NCBI GenBank assembly: GCA_020852035.1
Contig: JADZBR010000185.1
Span: 1 to 7,658, forward strand
Direction: 5' to 3'
Length of the DNA stretch: 7,658 nucleotides
Source of the DNA: Caulobacteraceae bacterium
GTDB taxonomy: Bacteria > Pseudomonadota > Alphaproteobacteria > Caulobacterales > Caulobacteraceae
The notes under the pieces are model-generated. The model saw nothing but the letters and a program-made list of their open reading frames with translations, was not told where the DNA came from and searched no databases. Shown here in pieces: positions 1 to 7,033 of the stretch; position 1 is the stretch's first letter; each line of letters starts with the position of its first letter. The position numbers were made by a program, and so were the translations under genes.

Positions 1-705
1 ACCTACGGCACCGGCTGCTTCCTGCTGCTCAACACCGGCGAGAGCGCGCCGGCCTCGCGGGCGCGGCTGCTGACCACCGTCGCCGCGCGGATCGACGGCA
101 AGCCGACCTATGCGCTGGAGGGGGCGATCTTCATCGCCGGGGCGGCGATCCAGTGGCTGAACGAGGGCCTGGGCGTCGAGGGCGGCCCGGCGGCGGCCGG
201 CGAGCTGGCGCAGAAGGCGAGGGCAGGGCACGGCGTGGTGCTGGTGCCGGCCTTCACAGGACTGGGCGCGCCCTGGTGGGACGCCGACGCGCGCGGAGCG
301 ATCTTCGGCCTGACGCGCGATGCCGGCCTGCCGGAGATCTGCCAGGCGGCGTTCGACGCCAGCGCCCTGCAGACCCGCGACCTGCTGGAAGCCATGCGCG
401 CTGACGCGCCGGGGGCCTTCAAGGCGCCGGTGTTGCGGATCGACGGCGGCATGGCGCGCAGCCCCTGGTTCGCCCAGCGGCTGGCCGATCTCAACGGCGT
501 CTCGGTCCACCGGGTGGAGTTCCAGGAGATGACCGCCCTCGGCGCGGCCCTCTTCGCGGGGCTGGGCGCGGGGCTCTATGCCTCGATGGAGGACGCCGCC
601 GGCCATCGCCCGGACGCGCAGGAGGTGGAAGCCGATATGCCGCCGCCGCCGCGCGAGGCGGCCTACGCCCGCTGGCTGGACGCGGTCGCCCGCGTGCGCT
701 CTTAG
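1..705 (+). CDS. glpK: Glycerol kinase, C-terminal part (5' end outside window)
   Basis: This cytosolic enzyme phosphorylates glycerol with ATP to sn-glycerol 3-phosphate, the entry step of glycerol use. The window holds the last 234 residues of a family that is usually about 500 long, so the actin-like C-terminal domain is essentially complete. The fragment opens with the TYGTGCF nucleotide-binding motif (local residues 1-7), followed by a YALEG..FIAGA..QWL block (37-53). PAFTGLGAPWWDADARGAIF (83-102) is close to the glycerol kinase signature, which separates it from other FGGY sugar kinases. LRIDGGMARS (145-154) and the TALGAALFAGLGAGL helix (178-192) form the second FGGY signature. The reading frame runs uninterrupted to TAG at 703-705. 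A palindromic repeat follows 18 bp after the stop and may end or stabilise the transcript. Family assignment is firm; the start codon and N-terminal domain cannot be seen. Confidence 0.95.
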   Translation, partial: TYGTGCFLLLNTGESAPASRARLLTTVAARIDGKPTYALEGAIFIAGAAIQWLNEGLGVEGGPAAAGELAQKARAGHGVVLVPAFTGLGAPWWDADARGAIFGLTRDAGLPEICQAAFDASALQTRDLLEAMRADAPGAFKAPVLRIDGGMARSPWFAQRLADLNGVSVHRVEFQEMTALGAALFAGLGAGLYASMEDAAGHRPDAQEVEADMPPPPREAAYARWLDAVARVRS

Positions 706-722
706 CAGCCAGATTCAACACG

Positions 723-828
723 GTGTCATCCCGGACGGCCCGCAGGGACGATCCGGGACCCAGGGGCCGCGCGCACTGCAGAACCCTCTGGGTCCCGGCT
801 CTCCGCTTCGCTGCGGCCGGGATGACAC
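723..828. repeat. Nested palindromic intergenic repeat (REP-like)
   Basis: The outer arms are perfect 12-mers: GTGTCATCCCGG at 723-734 and its reverse complement at 817-828. A second pair, CCGCAG (740-745) with CTGCGG (811-816), continues the stem after a small bulge. The inner arms are perfect 11-mers, CCGGGACCCAG at 753-763 and CTGGGTCCCGG at 788-798, closing a 24-nt loop. The whole could fold as one long interrupted hairpin. From memory, similar 'TCATCCCGG...GGGTCCCGG...CCGGGATGA' sequences recur between genes in many alphaproteobacterial genomes; copy number here cannot be counted from one window. It lies between glpK and the next gene, where it could act as a weak terminator or mRNA stabiliser. 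There is no T-tract, so a classical intrinsic terminator is not supported. Confidence 0.75.
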
Positions 829-857
829 TCTCGGGCAAGCTTCTGACGTCTCGGCAG

Positions 858-970
858 TTGGGGCGTCGGCCAATTCGCGGCTAGACGAAACACATCTCAA
901 AGGTGCATAGTCGCCATGCGGCAACCTTGTCGCGTTGTTGACGCCCACGCCCGGTGGCGCGACCCTAGCG
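858..970 (+). promoter_or_regulatory. Weak promoter candidates upstream of the aldolase-like gene
   Basis: The spacer from 829 to 1004 contains no convincing gene. Two promoter-like pairs are visible. The first is TTGGGG (858-863) with GCTAGAC (880-886), which resembles the GCTANAWC -10 described for housekeeping promoters of Caulobacter. The second is TTGACG (938-943), a perfect -35 core, followed by a poor -10 around 961-970 (GACCCTAGCG). Neither pair matches well at both elements, so this is only a pointer to where transcription of the aldolase and beta-barrel genes may begin. Confidence 0.25.
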
Positions 971-992
971 GGGAACGCGCAGGCCGCGCGTG

Positions 993-997
993 GGAGG
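993..997 (+). promoter_or_regulatory. Shine-Dalgarno site that fixes the aldolase-like start
   Basis: GGAGG lies 7 nt before ATG at 1005. An in-frame GTG at 990 would place this motif inside the coding sequence with nothing comparable upstream, so ATG 1005 is preferred. Confidence 0.8.
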
Positions 998-1004
998 ACG
1001 AACG

Positions 1005-1775
1005 ATGGCCGACGGAACGCAAGCATCCGCGATCTCGCTGAAGGGCAAGGTCAGCGCCGAGGAGTGGCAGGCCCGGGTGGACCTCGCCGCGCTCTACCGC
1101 CTGGTGGCGCTGCATGGGTGGGACGACATGGTCTACACCCACATCTCCGCCCGCATCCCGGGGCCGGAGCACCATTTCCTGATCAATCCCTACGGGATGT
1201 ATTTCGACGAGATGACCGCCTCGTCGCTGGTCAAGATCGACTGCGACGGGAACATCCTCCAGGAGACGCCCTACTTCATCAATCCGGCGGGCTTCACCAT
1301 CCACTCGGCGGTGCACATGGCGCGCGAGGACGCGCACTATGTGATGCATCTGCACTCCGACCAGGGCGTCGCCGTGGCCGCGCAGAAGGACGGCCTGCTG
1401 CCGATCAGCCAGCACGCGCTGATCGTCATCCCGCACCTGGCCTACCATGACTATGAGGGCATCGCCCTGAACCTCGACGAGCGCGAGCGGCTGGTCGCCG
1501 ACCTCGGCGACAAGACCCTGATGCTGCTCAGGAACCACGGCACGCTGTCGGTCGGCTCGACCGCCGGCGGCTGCTGGAACGGCATGTTCTTCCTGGAGCG
1601 CGCCTGCAAGCAGCAGGTCATGGCCCTGTCGGCCGGCCGCGAGAACGTGCTGATCGCTCCCGAGGCGGCGCAGGACGAGGTGCGCGGCCAGATGAGCCGC
1701 GGCATCGGCGGCGGCCTCGGCTGGCCCGGCGCCCTGCGCAAGCTCGACCGCGAAAACCCCGGCTACGACGCTTGA
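1005..1775 (+). CDS. Class II aldolase/adducin-family protein lacking the canonical catalytic Glu
   Basis: This predicted cytosolic protein has 256 residues and spans nearly its whole length with one class II aldolase/adducin domain. Characterised members are zinc-dependent aldolases, epimerases or dehydratases; adducin head domains are non-catalytic. MHLHS supplies H115 and H117, and LLRNHGT supplies H178. Their spacing equals that of the zinc ligands H92, H94 and H155 in E. coli L-fuculose-1-phosphate aldolase. The position of its catalytic E73, 19 residues before the first histidine, is G96 here, within NPAGFTIH. Residues that bind substrate phosphate in the E. coli enzyme (T26, N29, T43, S71, S72) also look replaced. 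A metal site is therefore likely, but classical phosphate-sugar aldol cleavage is doubtful and the substrate is unknown. Start ATG 1005 is chosen for its Shine-Dalgarno. The stop overlaps the next gene's start, suggesting an operon. Confidence 0.9.
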   Translation: MADGTQASAISLKGKVSAEEWQARVDLAALYRLVALHGWDDMVYTHISARIPGPEHHFLINPYGMYFDEMTASSLVKIDCDGNILQETPYFINPAGFTIHSAVHMAREDAHYVMHLHSDQGVAVAAQKDGLLPISQHALIVIPHLAYHDYEGIALNLDERERLVADLGDKTLMLLRNHGTLSVGSTAGGCWNGMFFLERACKQQVMALSAGRENVLIAPEAAQDEVRGQMSRGIGGGLGWPGALRKLDRENPGYDA

Positions 1776-2545
1776 ATGTAGGCGGGGGGATCATAGCGGC
1801 CCTGGCCGCCGTCATCCTCCCGCTCTCCCCGGCGGCCGCGGGCGCCTGGCCGAAGGCGGCCGGCCAGACCCAGGTCATCCTGAAGTACGAACGCGCCGAG
1901 GCCGACCAGGACTATGACGCCGAGGGCGACGCGATCGGCCGGCTGCTCGACCGGGTCGAGGAGAACGCCACCGTCTACCTCGAACACGGCCTGACCGACC
2001 GGGTGACCCTGCAGGCCAAGGCCGGCTTCACGAAAGGCGAGGACGGCGGCCTCGACTACGACGGTCGCGGCCCGATCGAGCTCGGACTGCGCTTCGGCCT
2101 CTGGCGGGACGAGGCGGCGGTCGTCAGCCTCTATGCGGGCGCGGCCTTCGCCGGCGAGGGCCTCAACGCCCAGTACGCCCCGCCGGGCGCGGGCGATGTC
2201 GATGTCGAGGCGCGTCTGCTGGCCGGCCGCTCGGGCCGGCTGGGGGGTGTTCCGGCGTTCGGCGAGGTGCAGGTCGGCGGCGTCACGCGCCAGAGCCTGC
2301 CCGATGAGGCGCGGCTCGACGCCACCTTCGGGCTGGAGCCGCCGGGCGGCTGGCTGATCCTCGCTCAGAGCTACTACGGCCGCGCGTTCGCCTCGGGCGA
2401 GGATCCGCAATGGCTCAAGCTGGAGGGCTCGGTGGTCAAACGGTTCGGCCAGGTCGGCGTGCAGGCGGGCTGGCGCCAGACGGTGGCCGGGCGGCGGGTC
2501 CCGCGCGACGGCGGGCCTGTCCTGGGCCTGTGGCTGGATTTCTGA
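1772..2545 (+). CDS. Putative outer-membrane beta-barrel protein, function unknown
   Basis: I do not recognise a named family in this 257-residue protein. The N-terminus looks like a signal peptide: a hydrophobic stretch at residues 7-19, then AAAGA with probable cleavage after A25. Its n-region lacks a basic residue, which is unusual. The mature part alternates short strand-like segments with polar turns, for example 66-86, 101-126, 143-172, 180-205 and 213-238. It ends in LGLWLDF, a terminal Phe as expected for barrels recognised by the BAM assembly machinery. A small barrel of about 10-12 strands is inferred. The start is TTG 1772, overlapping the preceding stop in the string TTGA; there is no good Shine-Dalgarno, so it probably depends on translational coupling. 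No ATG or GTG in frame would keep the signal peptide. It does not resemble TolC-type channels, so it is not the obvious partner of the downstream pump. Confidence 0.75.
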   Translation: MNVGGGIIAALAAVILPLSPAAAGAWPKAAGQTQVILKYERAEADQDYDAEGDAIGRLLDRVEENATVYLEHGLTDRVTLQAKAGFTKGEDGGLDYDGRGPIELGLRFGLWRDEAAVVSLYAGAAFAGEGLNAQYAPPGAGDVDVEARLLAGRSGRLGGVPAFGEVQVGGVTRQSLPDEARLDATFGLEPPGGWLILAQSYYGRAFASGEDPQWLKLEGSVVKRFGQVGVQAGWRQTVAGRRVPRDGGPVLGLWLDF

Positions 2546-2562
2546 GCTGTTTCATAGCTCAG
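2542..2562. promoter_or_regulatory. Perfect 7-bp inverted repeat over the beta-barrel stop codon
   Basis: CTGAGCT (2542-2548) and AGCTCAG (2556-2562) are perfect reverse complements around a 7-nt centre, and the left arm contains the TGA stop of the preceding gene. It could be an RNA hairpin at the transcript end or a dimeric repressor site ahead of the efflux operon. No T-run follows, so it is not a standard intrinsic terminator. Confidence 0.35.
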
Positions 2563-2570
2563 CACACGCC

Positions 2571-2607
2571 TCTGGAGGCTCCGCTGGACGCCTTGAAATC
2601 CTCCAGA
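2571..2607. promoter_or_regulatory. 8-bp inverted repeat upstream of the efflux operon
   Basis: TCTGGAGG (2571-2578) is the reverse complement of CCTCCAGA (2600-2607), with a 21-nt loop. A short palindrome, GCCTC-TG-GAGGC (2568-2579), overlaps the left arm. Together with the repeat at 2542-2562 it fills most of the 120-bp spacer before the adaptor gene, where control of an RND operon is often exerted. TTGAAA at 2593-2598 resembles a -35, but I found no well-spaced -10. Confidence 0.3.
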
Positions 2608-2665
2608 CATAACCGCCCCGCACAATAAGACCGCCGCAGGAGCGCGCGGCGATGGAGCGGCGTGT

Positions 2666-3820
2666 TTGCTTAAACGGCATTTCTTCCTGGTCGGCGCGAT
2701 CTGCGTCCTGCTGCTGATGGTGGTCGCGGGCGGCTTCAAGCTGCTCACCGGCCGGTCCGGCGATCCGGCCAGCGCCCAGGGCGCGCCGGCCGGCAAGGGC
2801 GCAGGCCCGGGCGGCCACGGCGGCGGCGTGCAGGTCAAGCCGGTGCTGGTCGCCACCCGCACCTTCCGCGACGCCATCGAGGCGATCGGCGTGGCCAAGG
2901 GCCGCCAGTCGGTGACCATCACCGCCCCGACCGCCGAACTGGTCACCCATGTGCGCTTCTCCGACGGCCAGTTCGTGCCGAAGGGCGCCGTGCTGGTGGA
3001 GTTGCAAGCCTCCGAGCAGAGCGCCGATGTCGCCGCCCAGCAGGCCAACCTCGTCGAGGCGCAGAACGCCTGGCAGCGCACCAAGACCCTCGCCGACAAG
3101 GGCTTCGCCTCGAAGGCCGCCCTCGATCAGGCGCAGGCGACGCTGAACGCGGCCCGCGCCCAGGTGGCGGCGGCCAGGGCGCGGCAGGGCGACCGCACGA
3201 TCCGCGCGCCTTTCGCCGGCGTGGTCGGGCTTTCCGACATCGCCCCCGGCGCCCTGATCAACCCCGGACAGCCGATCGTCACCCTCGACGACGTCAGCAT
3301 GGTGCGGGTCGATTTCGACCTGCCCGACCGCTACCTGCCGCAGGTGAGCGAGGGCCAGGCGATCACCGCCCGGCCCGACGCCTATCCGGGCGAGGTCTTC
3401 CAGGGCCGCATCGCCAGGCTCGACACCCGCATCAACCCGCAGACGCGCGCCGTGACGGCGCGGGCCGAGTTCCCCAACCCCGGCGGGCGGATCAAGCCCG
3501 GCATGCTGCTGCGCGTCGGCGTCACCCTGGCCGAGCGGCAGGGCGCGGCCCTGCCGGAGGCGGCGGTCTCGGTGCAGGGGCCGGAGACTTTCGTCTTCGT
3601 GATCAAGAGCGAGGGTGGCCACACCATCGCCGAGCGGCGTCCGGTGAAGATCGGCGCGCGTGAGAGCGAGTTCGTCGAGATCGCCGAGGGCGTGCGGGTC
3701 GGCGAGCGCGTGGTCGCCGACGGCCTGAACCGCATCCAGCCGAACCAGACGGTGCAGGTCGCCGGCGCGCCCGCCAGTCCGCCCGGCAAGGGCGGCGGCC
3801 GGCCAAGGCCCGCGGCCTGA
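2666..3820 (+). CDS. RND efflux periplasmic adaptor (membrane fusion protein)
   Basis: This subunit links an inner-membrane RND pump to an outer-membrane channel across the periplasm. The 384-residue protein has an N-terminal membrane anchor (about residues 7-24) and no lipobox cysteine, so it is probably held by a transmembrane helix rather than lipid. A Gly/Ala/Pro-rich linker follows (30-55). The barrel-sandwich (lipoyl-like) halves lie near 80-115 and 176-208, the latter with TIRAPFAGVVGL. An alpha-helical hairpin rich in Ala and Gln lies between them (about 117-175). The beta-barrel domain covers about 210-290 (VDFDLPDRYLPQ, then INPQTRAVTARAEF) and the membrane-proximal domain about 295-367. 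The architecture resembles MexH-type adaptors. The start is uncertain: TTG 2666 has GGAG 8 nt upstream and gives a sensible MLKRHFF membrane anchor, while a better-placed ATG at 2652 is out of frame. The stop overlaps the pump's ATG by one base. Confidence 0.92.
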   Translation: MLKRHFFLVGAICVLLLMVVAGGFKLLTGRSGDPASAQGAPAGKGAGPGGHGGGVQVKPVLVATRTFRDAIEAIGVAKGRQSVTITAPTAELVTHVRFSDGQFVPKGAVLVELQASEQSADVAAQQANLVEAQNAWQRTKTLADKGFASKAALDQAQATLNAARAQVAAARARQGDRTIRAPFAGVVGLSDIAPGALINPGQPIVTLDDVSMVRVDFDLPDRYLPQVSEGQAITARPDAYPGEVFQGRIARLDTRINPQTRAVTARAEFPNPGGRIKPGMLLRVGVTLAERQGAALPEAAVSVQGPETFVFVIKSEGGHTIAERRPVKIGARESEFVEIAEGVRVGERVVADGLNRIQPNQTVQVAGAPASPPGKGGGRPRPAA

Positions 3821-6800
3821 TGCTCTCGGACATCTCCGTCAAACGGCCTGTGCTCGCCGCGGTGGCGGCGATCATCCTGTGCGTGATCGGCCTGGCGGCC
3901 TTCACCACCCTGCCGGTGCGCGAGCTGCCCAACGTCGACCCGCCGGTGGTCTCGATCTCCACCGAATACCGCGGCGCCTCGGCCGAGGTGATCGAGGAAC
4001 GCATCACCGAGCAGCTGGAGCGGCAGGTCTCCGGCATCCAGGGGATCGACCGGGTCAACTCCTCTTCGCGCGACGGCCGCTCGCGGATCAGCATCCAGTT
4101 CGCCCTCGACCGCAACCTGGACGACGCGGCCAACGACGTGCGCGACGCCGTCAGCCGCACGATCAGCCAGCTGCCCGAAGAGGCCGACCCGCCGCAGGTG
4201 CAGAAGGCCAACGCCGACTCCCAGCCGATCATGTATCTCAGCCTGGCCTCGACCACGCTCGACCGGCTGCAGCTGACCGACTACGCCAACCGCTATCTGG
4301 TGGAGCGCTTCTCCACCGTGCCGGGCGTCGCCAACGTCGGCGTCGGCGGGGCGCAGAACTACGCCATGCGCATGTGGCTGGACCCGGCCGCGATGGCCGC
4401 CCGCGGCGTCACCGTGGCCGACGTCGAGGCCGCCCTGACCTCGCAGAACCTGGAGCTGCCGGCCGGCGCCCTGGAGAGCGCCGAAAAGGACTTCACCATC
4501 CGCGTGGCGCGCAACTACTCGACGCCGGAGCAGTTCGCCCGGCTGCCGATCGCCGTCGGCGGCGGCGCGTCCGCCGCGTCCACGACCACCGCGCCCTCGG
4601 CCACCCAGCCGGTCGCGACCGGCGCGGCCTACGTCACCCGCCTGGGCGACGTCGCGAAGATCGAGGAGGGGCCGGACGAGCGCCGCCGCGCCTTCCGCTC
4701 CAACGGCCAGGACATGGTCGGCATCGCCATCACCCGCCAGTCGCAGGCCAACGACCTTCTGATCTCCAAGGGGGTGCAGGAGGAGATCGCGGCGGTCTCC
4801 AAGGGCCTGCCGAAGGGCACCGAGCTGAAGGTGGCGACCGACTTCACCACCTTCACCTCCGAGGCGATCCACGAGGTCTGGGTGACCATGGCGATCTGCC
4901 TGGCCTGCGTGGCGCTGGTGAATTTCATCTTCCTGGGCACCTGGCGCGCGGCGGTGATCCCGACGGTGGTGGCGCCGATCTGCATCCTCTCGGCCTTCAT
5001 CGTGCTGGCGCCGCTGGGCTTCTCGCTGAACCTGCTCACCCTGCTGGCGCTGGTGCTGGCCATCGGCCTGGTGGTCGACGACGCCATCGTGGTGGTGGAG
5101 AACATCCAGCGACGGGTGGACGAGGGCGAGCCGCCCACCGTCGCGGCCCAGCGCGGCGCCAAGCAGGTGTTCTTCGCGGTGGTGGCCACCACCATCGTGC
5201 TGATCTCGGTGTTCGCCCCGCTGATGTTCCTGCCGGGCTATATCGGCAAGCTGTTCGTCGAACTGGCGGTGGCGATCGCCGCGGCCATCGCCTTCTCGGC
5301 CCTCTTGGCCCTGTCGCTGTCGCCGATGCTGGCCTCCAAGCTGCTGCGGCCCTCGAAGGGGCAGGGGCGGCTCGCCCGCGCCGTCGACGGCGCCATGCAC
5401 AGGCTGCGCAATTCCTACCACGCCTCGCTGGACGGCATGCTCGGCCGCCGGCCGGCCAGCATCGCGGCGATCGGGCTGGTGCTGGTGCTGGCGGCGATGG
5501 CCGGCGGGCTGTTCGCCGCCCTGCCGCGCGAATTGGTGCCGGACGAGGACCGCGGCCGGGTGGAAATCAATATCCAGGGGCCGGAAGGCGCCGGCTACGA
5601 CTACATCATGAAAGCGGCCATGCAGGTGGAGAACCGCCTGCAGGAACTGCTCGACGAAGGCGTGATCGAACGCTCGGTGATGGTCGCCCCGCGCTTCGGC
5701 GGCGGCAGCTTCAACAGCGCCGGCGGCAACGCCTCCCTGCCGCCGCACAACCAGCGGACGATTTCCTCCAACGACCTGGCCGCCCAGCTGAACCGCGAGT
5801 TCCAGTCGATCACCTCGGCGCGGGTGATCGCCAACACCCGTGGACCGTTCCAGCGCGGCGGCGGCTCGGGCGGCGGCACCAACGTCGACCTGATCCTGAC
5901 CGGCAACGAGTATCCCGAGATCGCCGCGGCGGCGCAGCCGATCCTGCAGGCGATGGAGGCCAACCCCGGCTTCGGGCGTCCGCGCATGGACTACGAGCCG
6001 ACCTCGCCGCGCCTTCTGGTCGACATCGACCGCGAGCGCGCCGCCGCCCTCGGCGTCTCCACCCAGTCGGTCGGCCGGGCGCTGGAGACCATGTTCGGCT
6101 CGCGGCGGGCGACCACCTACATCCGCCAGGGCCAGGAATACGACGTCATCCTGCAGACCAGCCTCGACCAGCGCCGCACCGAGGCGGACCTTGAGAAGCT
6201 CTACGTCCGTGCCGGCTCGGGCGAGCTGATCCCGCTCTCCTCGGTGGTGACCACAGAGGTGCGCGGCGATACGCCCGACCGCTCGCGCACCGACCGCCTG
6301 CGTTCGATCACCCTGACCGCCCAGCTAAACCCCGGCTACACCGTCGAGGACGCGATCGGCTTCCTTGAGGCCGAGGTCGCCAAACAGCCGGGCCAGGCGA
6401 TCAAGTGGGGCGGCCAGGCGCGTGACTATCTGGAGGCGTCCGGCGCGGTCGGCCTGGCGTTCGGCATGGCGCTCTTGCTGGTCTTCCTGGTGCTCGCCGC
6501 CCAGTTCGAGAGCTGGATCCACCCGGCGGTGATCATGTTCACCGTGCCGGTGGCCGCGCTCGGCGGGCTGTTCGGCCTGCTGATCTTCGGCTCGTCGATC
6601 AACACCTACAGCCAGATCGGGCTGATCATCCTGGTGGGCATCGCCGCCAAGAACGGCATCCTGATCGTCGAGTTCGCCAACCAGCTGCGCGACGAGGGCC
6701 TCTCCATCCGCGAGGCGGTGCTGGAATCGGCCTCCCTGCGGCTTCGCCCGATCATCATGACCTCGATCTCGGCCGCCGCCGGCGCGATCCCGCTGATCGT

Positions 6801-7008
6801 CTGGGGCGGTCCCGGCGGCGAGAGCCGGCGGACCATCGGCGTGGTCATCTTCTGCGGCGCGATCTTCACCACGATGGTGACGCTGTTCGTGGTGCCGGTG
6901 TTCTACAACCTCCTGGCCCGCTTCACGAAGTCGCCGCTGGCCACGGCCCGGCGCATCGAGCAGTACGAGCAGGAAGAGGAAGTGCGGGTGGCCAACGCCG
7001 CCGAATAG
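3820..7008 (+). CDS. RND efflux pump permease, HAE-1 (AcrB-like) type
   Basis: This inner-membrane proton-driven exporter has 1062 residues, the usual length of AcrB-like pumps. It shows the duplicated RND layout: TM1 at about 10-30, a large periplasmic loop (31-350), TM2-TM6 (about 354-506), TM7 (about 546-568), a second loop (569-872) and TM8-TM12 (about 873-1032). Proton-relay residues are present: D420 and D421 in the TM4 motif GLVVDDAIVVVENIQR, and K944 in GIAAKNGILIVEF. R974 and T981 in the RLRPIIMTS stretch match AcrB R971 and T978. The N-terminal block VRELPNVDPPVVSISTEY is typical of proteobacterial HAE-1 pumps. An Ala/Ser/Thr-rich segment at about 247-270 looks like an insertion. 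The gene is coupled to its adaptor through TGATG (3818-3822), so the two are one transcription unit. Substrates cannot be deduced; hydrophobic drugs, solvents or signals are typical for the family. Confidence 0.96.
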   Translation: MLSDISVKRPVLAAVAAIILCVIGLAAFTTLPVRELPNVDPPVVSISTEYRGASAEVIEERITEQLERQVSGIQGIDRVNSSSRDGRSRISIQFALDRNLDDAANDVRDAVSRTISQLPEEADPPQVQKANADSQPIMYLSLASTTLDRLQLTDYANRYLVERFSTVPGVANVGVGGAQNYAMRMWLDPAAMAARGVTVADVEAALTSQNLELPAGALESAEKDFTIRVARNYSTPEQFARLPIAVGGGASAASTTTAPSATQPVATGAAYVTRLGDVAKIEEGPDERRRAFRSNGQDMVGIAITRQSQANDLLISKGVQEEIAAVSKGLPKGTELKVATDFTTFTSEAIHEVWVTMAICLACVALVNFIFLGTWRAAVIPTVVAPICILSAFIVLAPLGFSLNLLTLLALVLAIGLVVDDAIVVVENIQRRVDEGEPPTVAAQRGAKQVFFAVVATTIVLISVFAPLMFLPGYIGKLFVELAVAIAAAIAFSALLALSLSPMLASKLLRPSKGQGRLARAVDGAMHRLRNSYHASLDGMLGRRPASIAAIGLVLVLAAMAGGLFAALPRELVPDEDRGRVEINIQGPEGAGYDYIMKAAMQVENRLQELLDEGVIERSVMVAPRFGGGSFNSAGGNASLPPHNQRTISSNDLAAQLNREFQSITSARVIANTRGPFQRGGGSGGGTNVDLILTGNEYPEIAAAAQPILQAMEANPGFGRPRMDYEPTSPRLLVDIDRERAAALGVSTQSVGRALETMFGSRRATTYIRQGQEYDVILQTSLDQRRTEADLEKLYVRAGSGELIPLSSVVTTEVRGDTPDRSRTDRLRSITLTAQLNPGYTVEDAIGFLEAEVAKQPGQAIKWGGQARDYLEASGAVGLAFGMALLLVFLVLAAQFESWIHPAVIMFTVPVAALGGLFGLLIFGSSINTYSQIGLIILVGIAAKNGILIVEFANQLRDEGLSIREAVLESASLRLRPIIMTSISAAAGAIPLIVWGGPGGESRRTIGVVIFCGAIFTTMVTLFVVPVFYNLLARFTKSPLATARRIEQYEQEEEVRVANAAE

Positions 7009-7033
7009 CCTCGGCGCGAATCCGCGGGCTCGC

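Noticed and set aside
916..1041. A 41-codon plus-strand ORF starting at ATG 916 and running into the aldolase-like gene.
   Set aside because: The Shine-Dalgarno-like AAAGG is too distant, the product is Arg/Trp-rich with no features, and it overlaps the real start out of frame. A leader peptide cannot be excluded but is not supported.
897..1538. A 213-codon minus-strand frame over the aldolase-like gene and its upstream spacer.
   Set aside because: It is opposite a conserved domain with recognisable zinc-site motifs, and its His/Arg/Val/Asp-rich sequence has no domain character.
2410..2628. A 72-codon plus-strand ORF overlapping the end of the beta-barrel gene.
   Set aside because: Most of it is out of frame inside the beta-barrel coding region, composition is Gly/Arg/Ala-rich, and there is no ribosome-binding site or domain.
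3382..5748. A 788-codon open frame on the minus strand, opposite the adaptor and pump genes.
   Set aside because: It is rich in Arg, His, Gly, Asp and Gln with no recognisable domain, and lies opposite two clearly real genes. Very GC-rich third positions remove stops from antisense frames, so this is a shadow.
3879..6194. A 771-codon open frame on the plus strand inside the pump gene.
   Set aside because: It is out of frame with a well-conserved RND permease and has Arg/Gly/Ala-rich low-complexity composition; a compositional artefact.
6999..7016. A possible terminator hairpin over the pump stop codon (CGCCGA-like arm pairing with TCGGCG).
   Set aside because: The stem is only about six pairs and no T-run follows; such stems are common by chance at this GC content.
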